DNA of 64,000 bases from assembly GCA_009746045.1 (NCBI GenBank), contig RPFO01001502.1:54830-118829 (forward strand), given 5' to 3'. Below, piece by piece: positions 42,776 to 50,885 of this stretch. Under the pieces are notes generated by a model. It did no database searches. It was given only the letters and a program-made list of their open reading frames with translations, and was not told the DNA's origin. Made by a program: the position numbers and the translations under genes. Position 1 is the stretch's first letter. Each line of letters opens with the position of its first letter. The stretch is from Mesostigma viride. Taxonomy: Eukaryota; Streptophyta; Mesostigmatophyceae; Mesostigmatales; Mesostigmataceae.

Positions 42776-43744
42776 TCACGGGTGTTGCATCGTCATGCGC
42801 TTGCGCAACACTGCGTACTGCGGGGCAGCCTCCCGCGCCTCCTTGGTGAGTGCATCCGCGGGATTGAGTTCATCCGCGATGTGCTGGAGACGCGTGACGC
42901 AGGAGGCCGCCTCAGCGAGTACGAGGTAATCAACGTCCTGTGACCGCGCATAGGGATTGTCAAGGAAGGCCAAACAACTTTGTGAGTCAGTGTGCACCGT
43001 GCTAGTCCAGTGAAGAGTGAACCCACACGAGCCAAATACCCAACCCAGCAAGTACCGCAGCCACATGCCATGTGAGATAGCTGAAACAATGCCCCGGCAT
43101 TCAGCCGTGTTGGGGCTAGTGGCAATGCGGCTGTGCAAGCGCGAGTACCAATCTAACAACATGCCAGGCTGTCCCTCATTGCTGATAAAGAACAGTGCCC
43201 CCATGCGGGCCCGCACTTGGCTGACTGTGCGCGTCTATAGATTAGCATCCGTCACTATCTCGAGGTGCACCGGCTGTGAGCAATCGAGCCCACGAAGCAC
43301 AATGCCGGGCGTCATGGCCAGCTGCCGCCGAACATGAATGGACCCTAGTCCTTCCAGCACATCATCGGGCAGGCGAGCGAGCACCGCCAAATCAGGTGCC
43401 ACCGTGTCCGCCAACCACCCGAGCTTGCCCTTAACCGAGGGCCCATGGGTTGCCAACAGCGGGGACGGGAGGTCGGCCAGCAGGTCAACCACATAGTTGC
43501 GGCTATCCTGCATGTGCATGACCCATTCGCCAGAACGCGAATCCCGCTGCAACGTAGACTGCACGCCGCAAAACACCACGGGTTTACCCTCCTCATGCAT
43601 GATCCACCGCCCTGCCCAGGGGAAACTTAGCCGCCACTGCAGCAAGAAACTGGGTAGCAAAGGTGCGAGGTGCCACCAGCTTGAAGTCATCGCCATGCCA
43701 CACGAAGAGGGCTGGCTCGCCAGGGACGCCGGTGGGGACCACAA
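42776..43744 (-). CDS. CL-C RT C-terminus and RNase H, with one in-frame TAG
   Basis: From about 43620 the frame reads GRWIMHEEGKPVVFCGVQST, then VKGKLGWLADTVAPDLAVLARL. RNase H begins EIVTDANL and is stopped by TAG at 43235-43237. The same frame reopens at once (VRARMGALFFIS) and continues with AECRGIVSAI, HTDSQSCLAF and NPADALTKE to the true end MTMQHP at 42776. The only lesions are this stop and a one-base frameshift near 43600 after HGDD. Confidence 0.9.
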
Positions 43745-45098
43745 AGAAGTTAGGATCCGCGCGATGGTACGTGGCCCCTAAGCTCTGCAAGACCTCCTCC
43801 GCGGAAATGCGGAAGATGATGGGAGAGCTCTGCAGCCCCTCCACCCCTGTCAACAGCTCGATATACTCGCTGCCAATGGTGCCATCCTGCCAGACCACCG
43901 GGACCTTCACCACGTAGCGGGTGCCTTGCCATGTTTGCTGCGCGACCCCAGCGTCGCTGTGGAGGAATGCCCGCTGAAAGTCACCGCACCACATCCCGTA
44001 GTCCTTGCCCGCGTTCCGCTTGCCCAAGTAGATGACCGTCAGTAGCCGATGCGAAACATGGTTGAGCCCAGGGGTATAAAGATCCTTGGCGTCCAGCGGG
44101 GAGGACCCCTTCGTCTCCGTGACCACGGGCCTTACCCGGAACACCACCGAAGAGTTGGTCTCGTCCGGCTTGTAGGTGAGCACGAACTTCAACCGCAACC
44201 GCGTGGCCCCGGCTGGCACACTCTCCAATCCTCGGTAGACCTCGCGCTCTCGCCACTGCTCCTTGGCTCGAATGAACGCGTCGCGCCACAAAGCAAACTT
44301 GAGAGGATCTTGACAGTCCAGGACAAGTTGCTCCCACGTCACAGGGCTATCCGCCGCCAGTGAGTGTGAGTGGAGGCCGAAGCTGCGCGGGTGCCAATCC
44401 TGAGGCTGAATGATGGACTGGACGAGCGGCGGTGTGGAAAACGCCGCCATCGGTAAGCGCCGCACGACGCCGGGCTGCCCGACCACCACCCCCAATGGAG
44501 CGTGGTACTCGCGAAGCGGGATGCTGCCCACCCCCGCGACTGACAGCAAGTCAGCGGACACTGAGAACCCCGGGTATGATACGAAAGGTTCGCCCAGCAA
44601 GGCCACATCCTCGTAGCCATCCACGACGTGAAACGGCGTGTCAATGCCCAACACCGGCAGCACCACCATCCCGGTAACTTGATATGCCGAAGTGCCTGCA
44701 AAGTCGGTCACCGATTTGTACGGCGACTCTAGCACTGGATACAGGGTGGCTGCCCGACGAGAGATAATAGACACGGATGCTTGCGTGTCCACAGCCACCA
44801 GCTGCCACGGTCTACACGTAGGAAACAAGGCTGACTTAACCGGCCTGACCCCCTGTGAGAGAGTTTTGACCTGAGCCACCCCTGATGCAGCTTTCGCTTT
44901 AAGCGCCTGAGCACGCCACAAGGCCGTGACCGTTGAAGCCAGGTCCCTAGGTGGGCGAGGCGCATGGGCAGGACCCTGACCCTCCGGCGAGGCCACGCTA
45001 GGCGGGCCTCCCACATTATCCGTGGCTAGCACAGGAGGTGAGTCACTACGTGCACTAGGTCCCGTCAAACCCACCCCATCCTCATCCCACCCATCCAC
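43593..45098 (-). CDS. CL-C retropepsin-like domain and RT
   Basis: About 501 codons. After a Pro-rich linker, VAVDTQASVSIISRRA (residues about 101-116) starts the retropepsin-like domain, again DTQA. VLGIDTPFHVVDGYEDVALLGEPFVSYPG ends it (to about residue 175). RT: LRLKFVLTYKPDE, FRVRPVVTET, DLYTPGLN, GDFQRAFLHSDAGVAQQTW, IIFRISAEEVL, and catalytic LFVWHGDDFKLV. It overlaps the upstream gag-integrase ORF by 34 bases in -1, across a run of eight C (sense ACA CCC CCC CCT). Confidence 0.92.
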   Translation of the reverse strand: MDGWDEDGVGLTGPSARSDSPPVLATDNVGGPPSVASPEGQGPAHAPRPPRDLASTVTALWRAQALKAKAASGVAQVKTLSQGVRPVKSALFPTCRPWQLVAVDTQASVSIISRRAATLYPVLESPYKSVTDFAGTSAYQVTGMVVLPVLGIDTPFHVVDGYEDVALLGEPFVSYPGFSVSADLLSVAGVGSIPLREYHAPLGVVVGQPGVVRRLPMAAFSTPPLVQSIIQPQDWHPRSFGLHSHSLAADSPVTWEQLVLDCQDPLKFALWRDAFIRAKEQWREREVYRGLESVPAGATRLRLKFVLTYKPDETNSSVVFRVRPVVTETKGSSPLDAKDLYTPGLNHVSHRLLTVIYLGKRNAGKDYGMWCGDFQRAFLHSDAGVAQQTWQGTRYVVKVPVVWQDGTIGSEYIELLTGVEGLQSSPIIFRISAEEVLQSLGATYHRADPNFFVVPTGVPGEPALFVWHGDDFKLVAPRTFATQFLAAVAAKFPLGRAVDHA

Positions 45099-47851
45099 GG
45101 GGTCATATTGGGGCCCAGGGGAGGGGGGGGTGTAGCTGTGTCTGCCCCTGGGAGCGACCCGTGGGGTACCACCTCAGATGCTACGACAGGCGCATTATCC
45201 TTCACTACCCACCCCAGTGCCCTGTTGGCTGCCAGCTCACTCTCCATGCTATCCCCTTGCTTATAGCCTGCCACCGATGCCCATGGTACCCTATACACCC
45301 GATCATTCCACTCTATGTCTATGACCCGCAGCGGCCAGTCTAACTTTGTGATGGCCCCAGGCCCCTGCATGGTGCCCCGTTTGCCGCTGGGCGAGCTCTC
45401 CTTGTGGAACATGACCAACTGCCCGACCTCAAAAGCGCTAGACAAATCAGGCAGCGTGGCATCCTTGAGCCGCAGCTTGGCGGCGGTATCCTGTAGATGC
45501 TGTTGGTATGCCTCTACTACCTCGGGTGAGTAGGTGCCCGCTGACAGCCCCCGAGGCGTGACTAGCCCAAAGCCCTTGACATCAAGCACGTGCCTATGGT
45601 TGCACACATGCATGAGCTCCTTGCACCACGCCGTCTTGACCGCGTAGGATTTGCCATGTGGGTTATCCTGTCGCTTGGCTGCCACAGTCTTGACATAGCT
45701 TACAGTGCGATCTATCATGCCCATATTGCCGTGATCCTCACGCCCCACGATGACCACGGCCTCCATCCCCGGCAAACCTTGCACACAGCGGAACTGCTGG
45801 TCTAGCATGAGCTCCACTACGGGATGAAAGAAAGCCAGGCTGATCTTGATAGCCCTGTGCAGGTCAGCCTCATACATGTGGGGCAGCGGCTCAATGTAGG
45901 TGACCTTGCTGAACCTATCCTTGACTATGAAATAGGTGTCCCCCCCTTCCATGTGCATGACATCCCCCACAAGGTACCCTCGCTCCAAGGGTGGAGTCTT
46001 GGCATGCCGCCTACGCGACTTCTTCCTGATCTTGATGCAGGCAGGACACTGAGCACGCACATTCTTCAGCTCGTTGTATAAAGGTGCCCCCAACATGTGT
46101 GCCCCCTCTACCTCGGCTTGGGCCTCATGCCCGTATGCACGGTGCATCTGGTATGCTAACAGTTTCAGGGTGACAGCCTGAGGTGCAGTGGCATTGTCAG
46201 GATTCTCAACAGGTGGGGTGACTACTGGGGTAGTGACATTGGCTAACTGGGCAGCTTCAGAGGCTGCACGAAAGGCCGCCCGTGTGAGCACCTTGCCAAT
46301 GTGAAGATCCACACTAGGGTGGTGTGTACCGAGAACATCTGCCCGCCCAGCATTCTCTTGCACTGTCACAACATTCCTCATAGGCCCAACCGCCCCAGTA
46401 TCTAGCTGGGGTGCTGCAGTAGTGCTTGGTCGCTCGGCGTTGTACACACCCGACCTAGAAGACACCACATTGCTTAGGTCACGCATTGTAGACCCGTGCT
46501 CAGGAAGCACGTGATCCTGGCGCGACAGAGCCAGAGCAGCATCAACGGATTGCGTGAGCACATCACGGAAGGAGACAGAGGATGCAGTCACGTTGCTTTT
46601 AGGAACGACGTCAGGCTCTACGACGGCCCGGTTCAGCGTGACGCATTGAGCAAAAGAAGGGGTATCGAGCGTGCTCTCACCTGACTTTCGTGCTGCCCGT
46701 CGCTCTGCCCACTCCTCGCGTGTGCCGTGGACGACGATGCGCTTGGCCTTGCACGCCTCCACGCTGTGACCACGCAGAACGTCGTGGCACTTGCGGCAAA
46801 GGTTGTCCTCGAGCTCCAGGTCCGGGCGAACTCGGCAGTCATCCCGGACATGGCGACGTCCGAAGCAGCGCTCACAGCGTTGCTTGCGGTCAGTAGACGC
46901 CCCCTGCTGCCGCTTGGCCGGGGGATTATCACCCTGCTTGGCGTCGCCACCATGCCCGCGCTTGCGCCCTCGCTGGCCCCCGTTGTTGCCGTGGCCGACG
47001 ACCTTTTTCAGGATGGCCGTAAGCTCCGACCGCGTAATTGGAGCCTCTGCGCCTGAAGAAGAAGACGCGCCGGTATCCACCTTGCGCAGGGATGGCAGAG
47101 CAGCCGAGGCAGCCGGCTTGGACTGCGCACTCTTGAAGCATGAGATCAAATACAGCATGCCCTCGTCGAAACTGACGGCACTCTTCTTTTTGAGTTCCGT
47201 CGCTATGGTCAGATGCACATCCGACGACAGGTCGCATTTCTTGAGAAATCGATTGCACAGGAAAATGGGCTTGAGAGTATCTAGCAGCTTGTGCTTGTGC
47301 ACGAAGACCTGGAAATCACGTGCAGCCCCGGGCAAATTTGCCTTATTAACTGCATAGCCCTCGAAGTCATTGAAGGCTTGCTCGTCGGCCTCTTCCTTAG
47401 ACCGCGACAAGTGGGCATCTAGACCGTTGTAAAAAACTTCCCAGGTTTGTTTGTTGTCGTCCGCAATGCGAACTAGATTGGCAATGTTTGGGTGCTGCTT
47501 TGTTGTACTGCAGAATACTGCACGGAACTTGCCAATCAGCTCCGAATCTTTGTCTGCGCGTCCATCGCGCAGACGCTTGAGAGCAGCTAGAAAATCTGCT
47601 GCGTCGTCCGCCGTATAGTCGGCAGGTAGATCCGCGGGCACCTCCGTTTGCTTGAGAGGGCCGCGATTCAGTGCATCGTCAGCAGCAAGCATCAGATGCT
47701 TGAACTGCTTGGCCAGTTCAGGTTGCGCCACGAGGGTTTGCATCAACCTCGTGGCCTCGTCCGCACTAAAGCGTGGCAGGACGGTCCCTGCGGCCTCGCC
47801 ACTTGGCGTATCTGTGTGTTCGCCCGTGCGGCTCCGTGTACCGGAAGCCAT
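45065..47851 (-). CDS. CL-C gag-integrase polyprotein
   Basis: 928 uninterrupted codons from ATG 47851. Residues 1 to about 250: gag capsid-like. About 326-339: CCHC knuckle CERCFGRRHVRDDC. About 352-367: a second, wider knuckle CRKCHDVLRGHSVEAC (C-X2-C-X6-H-X4-C). About 568-605: integrase zinc site HRAYGH...CPAC. About 630: GDVMHM (Asp 1). About 684: LDQQFRC (Asp 2). About 714: MIDRTV, where the other families have a glutamate (VERT, VERS, IERT), so the third acidic residue is Asp here. An SH3-like tail follows (FEVGQLVMFHKES ... GPGAITKLDW). Integrase joined to gag with no retropepsin between them is unlike standard copia. Confidence 0.93.
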   Translation of the reverse strand: MASGTRSRTGEHTDTPSGEAAGTVLPRFSADEATRLMQTLVAQPELAKQFKHLMLAADDALNRGPLKQTEVPADLPADYTADDAADFLAALKRLRDGRADKDSELIGKFRAVFCSTTKQHPNIANLVRIADDNKQTWEVFYNGLDAHLSRSKEEADEQAFNDFEGYAVNKANLPGAARDFQVFVHKHKLLDTLKPIFLCNRFLKKCDLSSDVHLTIATELKKKSAVSFDEGMLYLISCFKSAQSKPAASAALPSLRKVDTGASSSSGAEAPITRSELTAILKKVVGHGNNGGQRGRKRGHGGDAKQGDNPPAKRQQGASTDRKQRCERCFGRRHVRDDCRVRPDLELEDNLCRKCHDVLRGHSVEACKAKRIVVHGTREEWAERRAARKSGESTLDTPSFAQCVTLNRAVVEPDVVPKSNVTASSVSFRDVLTQSVDAALALSRQDHVLPEHGSTMRDLSNVVSSRSGVYNAERPSTTAAPQLDTGAVGPMRNVVTVQENAGRADVLGTHHPSVDLHIGKVLTRAAFRAASEAAQLANVTTPVVTPPVENPDNATAPQAVTLKLLAYQMHRAYGHEAQAEVEGAHMLGAPLYNELKNVRAQCPACIKIRKKSRRRHAKTPPLERGYLVGDVMHMEGGDTYFIVKDRFSKVTYIEPLPHMYEADLHRAIKISLAFFHPVVELMLDQQFRCVQGLPGMEAVVIVGREDHGNMGMIDRTVSYVKTVAAKRQDNPHGKSYAVKTAWCKELMHVCNHRHVLDVKGFGLVTPRGLSAGTYSPEVVEAYQQHLQDTAAKLRLKDATLPDLSSAFEVGQLVMFHKESSPSGKRGTMQGPGAITKLDWPLRVIDIEWNDRVYRVPWASVAGYKQGDSMESELAANRALGWVVKDNAPVVASEVVPHGSLPGADTATPPPPLGPNMTPWMGGMRMGWV

Positions 47852-47858
47852 CGGGATT

Positions 47859-47870
47859 TTTATGAATACA
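47859..47870 (-). promoter_or_regulatory. primer-site position of CL-C, complement in its 3' UTR
   Basis: The first 12 bases after the 5' LTR on the minus strand are TGTATTCATAAA. They are perfectly complementary to the RNA segment from 42738-42749. Only 19 bases separate the LTR from the gag ATG, so there is little room for anything else. Confidence 0.65.
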
Positions 47871-48215
47871 AGTTAAAGCCCGACCGGCTCAGCTATGGCG
47901 GTCGGTCACGTTGAGCTTGGGATAAGGTGAACACAGAGAACTGCTGTCGGAGCTGGCCAACCACTGGTTTATGTCTTAGCCAGCAAAGCCTATCCGGTTA
48001 GCCGTAACCGTAGGACAAGCTAGCCGTCCGTACTGACCCGGATAAGGCCCCGGACTGGGGCCTAGGTGGCGCCGGCCCTAGGCGCCGCCCTTAGACCGGT
48101 CGCCCGCATCGGACCGCCGGATTATAGCCGGCGGCTGAGCGGACGCTAGCGGAAGGCGTGCGGACGGACATGGGGAACTCAGAGCCAGATCCTAGGGCTC
48201 TAGAGTTACTCAACT
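47871..48215 (-). repeat. 5' LTR of CL-C
   Basis: 345 bp, nearly identical to 42047-42391. Followed by the duplication GCGCC (48216-48220). Confidence 0.95.
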
Positions 48216-48220
48216 GCGCC

Positions 48221-48273
48221 GGCGGTGCTGGCACGTGTCCACTTAGGCTACAGGCGGGAGACTTAGACTAACT
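48221..48273 (-). repeat. 5' LTR of CL-B, outer part
   Basis: 53 bp matching the end of the CL-B 3' LTR (34928-34980), ending CTAACT. Followed by GTTGC at 48274-48278, the right target duplication of CL-B. Confidence 0.93.
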
Positions 48274-48278
48274 GTTGC

Positions 48279-49152
48279 CTGTGGGCATCGTATCATTCCT
48301 AGCTGGAGTAGATCTAGCTGGACGGAGCCAGCACCTCATATTGGTTAGCACTAGTGCAGGATAGCTAGGTTACCCTAACCTACGTGCCCATGCAATCCAG
48401 CTTGGCAAGCTTGCATGGATTGATATTAATTAATTAATTAAACTCGTGCTCCCGTTGGGGAGTCACGGAGCACCGAAGTGCTTTTAATCCCTGTGTGTGC
48501 ACTACAGGAGAAAGGGCAGAGACCCCCAGTCTCCTTCATGCCAAAGGCATGCCACAGCTGCAATCGGGCGCGGCTAGCTAAAAGGACAGGCTAACGATCC
48601 GGCAAACTGTGGGTGCAATAAGACCCATGTGAGCATATCATAGCAAGGAGCGTGGGCAAGTAATCTGAACATAGCCAGGGCGTAGCATGGCTGTACTAGG
48701 ACTAGGCTAAGGCTATGGCTGGTATGGATTGATATATGCCAGCCATTGCATAAGCAAACACACGTTCGCTTAATTCATCGCACAAGTGCATTAACTCTCT
48801 TCTCCTTGGAGTGACAAGTGTCATGCAATGAGTCTACCCACTTGTCATCATGTAAGTCATAACATGTGTCATCATGAGCTTCCAACACTTGTCAGCTCAT
48901 GGACCAAACAATTGTCCACTAGGCCATAGCACCACTTGTCAATCAAATACGTGATGCTACTAGGCTGACTCAGGGTACAAGTCATCCATGTCCAAGTATA
49001 GGACTATGGCACATGAATATTGATCAGCTCATTGAGCCCAATCCATCTAGCTCATCATAGCTACCAAATTCCCAGTCCTTAAGTAATAAATCCAACAAGA
49101 AATAAATCAGGCTGGGATATATTGTGGCCAGGTGGATATAATATCCCTAACA
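48279..49152. other. shell of the composite insertion, right piece
   Basis: Non-coding. It contains a tandem attaattaattaatta (about 48425-48440) and, at 48443-48512, a stretch resembling 57733-57804 of the DNA transposon at the right. It ends CCTAACA before the CACTG duplication. Confidence 0.5.
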
Positions 49153-50214
49153 CACTGACCTGTGCCTGAGTGTCTACTGCCAGGGTCCAGGGGTCCTGAA
49201 TAGAGCACATGTCAGCTGAGACTAATTTGCCAGCCCTTCGGCCACAGCAGCGTGCTGCTTATAAATGTGACCTGTGCAATTCTGATCAGGCACTCCGCAA
49301 AGGTGAAAACCATTTGCGCTCAGTGCCGGGCCACGGAAAACGCGGAAAAACGCGATCTGCAAATGAATCCGACCGGAATCGAACTGGGGACCTGTGTAAT
49401 GCTTGCAAGGCAACTGCCAATCTATCTAGACCTCAGAGCGGGAGGGTTGGCAGCCAAGTTGGTGCCTTGGGTCTGATATGCTTCCAGACCTACTGCCTCT
49501 TGCCTGGTTAGGTGAAGTGGCACCTGCTTCACTGTCAAGGGAGGAAGGGTTCACAGTCAAGGTGCTGTGGTACGTGCTGTCAACAGCAGTGATATAAGGT
49601 GGCCCGGTTGTACTGCTGGGCATGCTGGAGTTGCCAGATAGAAGTAGTGAGTCCATGCTTATTAAAGACGAGTTCTTCCCCAGGCACGTCTGCCATGGAA
49701 GAATAATACTTCTTTATTCTATGATGCAGCTCACCCTGCACACGTGACGCTTTCCATTGGTATTGTGCTTGACATCCACTGTCTTGCCATGCTTGGTAAA
49801 CCCACGGATGGTAGCTGGACCGAGCCAAGTTCCAACCTTACCAAAGCTGTTCTCCTTGTAATAGACGACTTGCTCACCTTTTTGGAAGACTGGCCTGGGA
49901 TGGGTTTTATCCTTTTCTGCCAGTTTTGCTGAGGTTTGTGCACGTGCAGACTGTGTTGTACAGTGCTAGTATCACCTCTGGGGGATGTGCGATTGCCTGC
50001 AGGCCTGCTGGGCCGGATTACGTAAAAATATACCTCACCCGAATTGGCATGCGCATGCAGGACAGGTCTCATGTTTAGGGTTGTGCACATTTCATGACAC
50101 CATTAAGGGCTCTGTCACAATATACCCTTGAGGTAGCATCCTTGGAGGGATTTTCGGCTAGAAGGGTTTTGACAGATCTGATGGTTCTTTCAATGAACTT
50201 TTGCGCTTGCCATG
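49153..50214 (-). pseudogene. decayed CL-A copy: integrase end and start of the protease-like domain
   Basis: Upstream continuation of the fragment at 22825-24869. On the minus strand, from the right: FIERTIRSVKTLLAENPSKDA (integrase glutamate, about 50110-50200), SSKKVSKSSI / GTW..GPATIRGF of the SH3-like tail (about 49790-49890), ADVPGEELV linker, and at 49165-49200 LAVDTQAQVSV, the protease-like active site with DTQA. So this family also has the protease-like domain after integrase. Many stops. A roughly 240-bp tRNA-like insertion lies between linker and protease. Confidence 0.8.
49225..49460 (-). repeat. tRNA-like sequence, possible SINE
   Basis: On the minus strand a B-box-like AGTTCGATTCC (9 of 11 to the RNA polymerase III consensus) is at about 49370-49385. 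It is preceded by a loop CT-TGC-AA like an Ala(UGC) anticodon and by a D-arm-like TAGATAGATTGGCAG. The acceptor and T stems pair poorly, so this is not a functional tRNA gene. A tRNA-derived SINE head followed by about 150 bp of body would fit. Confidence 0.35.
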
Positions 50215-50885
50215 CCAGAGTTCGGTAGCTTTGAATTTCACAATTCACGGAACGCGCATCGCCATGGCCACCTCCGCATTAGGGGTATATGTGGGTTGTG
50301 CAGTCTGTATTTTTGTGGACCTAGAGGTAGTAACCGTCGCGAGCGGTACCCGCGCGAAATTATAGTGCCGTCGAGAGTGTCCGCGGGTGACAACTTAATT
50401 AATCAATTACACGATCAATATGCAACAAATATGAGCACAAAATTTAAACTGATTGATCTGCAGAAGAATTATTTGTTAATCCAGTACATGCACGGATCGG
50501 ATCAGATCATTCGGATCATGCACTGGCACTTATATAGCAGTACCGCGTCTAGACCGAGACATTCATGCATACGTGTACGTATTGCATATACGTGATAGTA
50601 ATAATCATGAAATTGTATTAAAAACATATATATATACGTAACGAATTATTCGCTACATCAAGGTATATAAAAGCTTCTTCATGGCAAGTAATCAAATGTA
50701 TATATTCGAATACTTACACGCAAATTAAAGCGAGTCAATTATTATTTCCCTGCAGGATATTGCAAGCTAGCTGGGACCAACCCTATATAGCAGACCCTAA
50801 TCAAGTTAATTAGGTCGACAACGCAGCGGGCGGCACGTGTCGCAATCACAAATTTACAATGTATACTGTAGCAGCTAATTGTAAA
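50215..50885. other. A+T-rich spacer
   Basis: About 670 bp between the decayed CL-A copy and the EF-hand gene. No convincing gene. It probably includes the 3' flank of the EF-hand gene. Confidence 0.4.

Larger units (their letters stand above)
42047..48215 (-). mobile_element. CL-C copia-like retrotransposon, complete, nearly intact
   Basis: 6169 bp on the minus strand, inserted in the 5' LTR of CL-B. LTRs 42047-42391 and 47871-48215 (345 bp each) show a single difference that I can see (about 42289 versus 48113). Gag starts 20 bp inside the 5' LTR, with no extra 5' ORF. Order: gag, integrase (one 928-codon ORF), then retropepsin-like domain, RT and RNase H. The breaks are one -1 step between integrase and protease, one frameshift in RT and one TAG in RNase H. 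A 3' fragment of the same family is at 1563-2349. Confidence 0.95.
34596..48273 (-). mobile_element. CL-B copia-like retrotransposon, complete, interrupted by CL-C
   Basis: Target duplication GTTGC at 34591-34595 and 48274-48278. The 3' LTR is 34596-34980. The 5' LTR is split into 41715-42046 and 48221-48273 by the CL-C element. Own length without CL-C is about 7.5 kb. Minus-strand order: extra 5' ORF (41620 to about 40345), gag (40424-38867), integrase (38994-37430), retropepsin-like domain and RT (37493-36297), RT end and RNase H (36330-35368). The LTRs differ by three small indels and a few substitutions, and the genes carry several frameshifts, so it is older than CL-C. Confidence 0.93.
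24870..49152. mobile_element. 24.3-kb composite insertion; outer shell a TG...CA element of about 1.7 kb
   Basis: The whole block sits between two CACTG copies inside a decayed CL-A protease. Leaving out the DIRS-like element and CL-B, the shell is 24870-24993, 33936-34595 and 48279-49152, about 1.66 kb. Its ends are TGTTGG and CCTAACA, the TG...CA pattern of an LTR. It has no ORF of note. A solo LTR or a small non-autonomous LTR element would fit, but no second LTR copy is visible. Confidence 0.6.

Noticed and set aside
45098-45140. Programmed -1 frameshift on the run of C between integrase and protease in CL-C
   Set aside because: CL-D has integrase and protease in one frame, so the step is not conserved. 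An indel in a homopolymer is simpler.
46400-46410. DTGA string in the CL-C gag-integrase linker (also one near residue 258) as the true protease
   Set aside because: The flanks lack the hydrophobic strands and spacing of a retropepsin: only about 25 residues to the next VLG. No matching motif is present in CL-B or CL-D. Modelling could overturn this.
49358-49440. Functional tRNA-Ala gene
   Set aside because: The acceptor and T stems do not pair; only the B box and anticodon loop resemble a tRNA.
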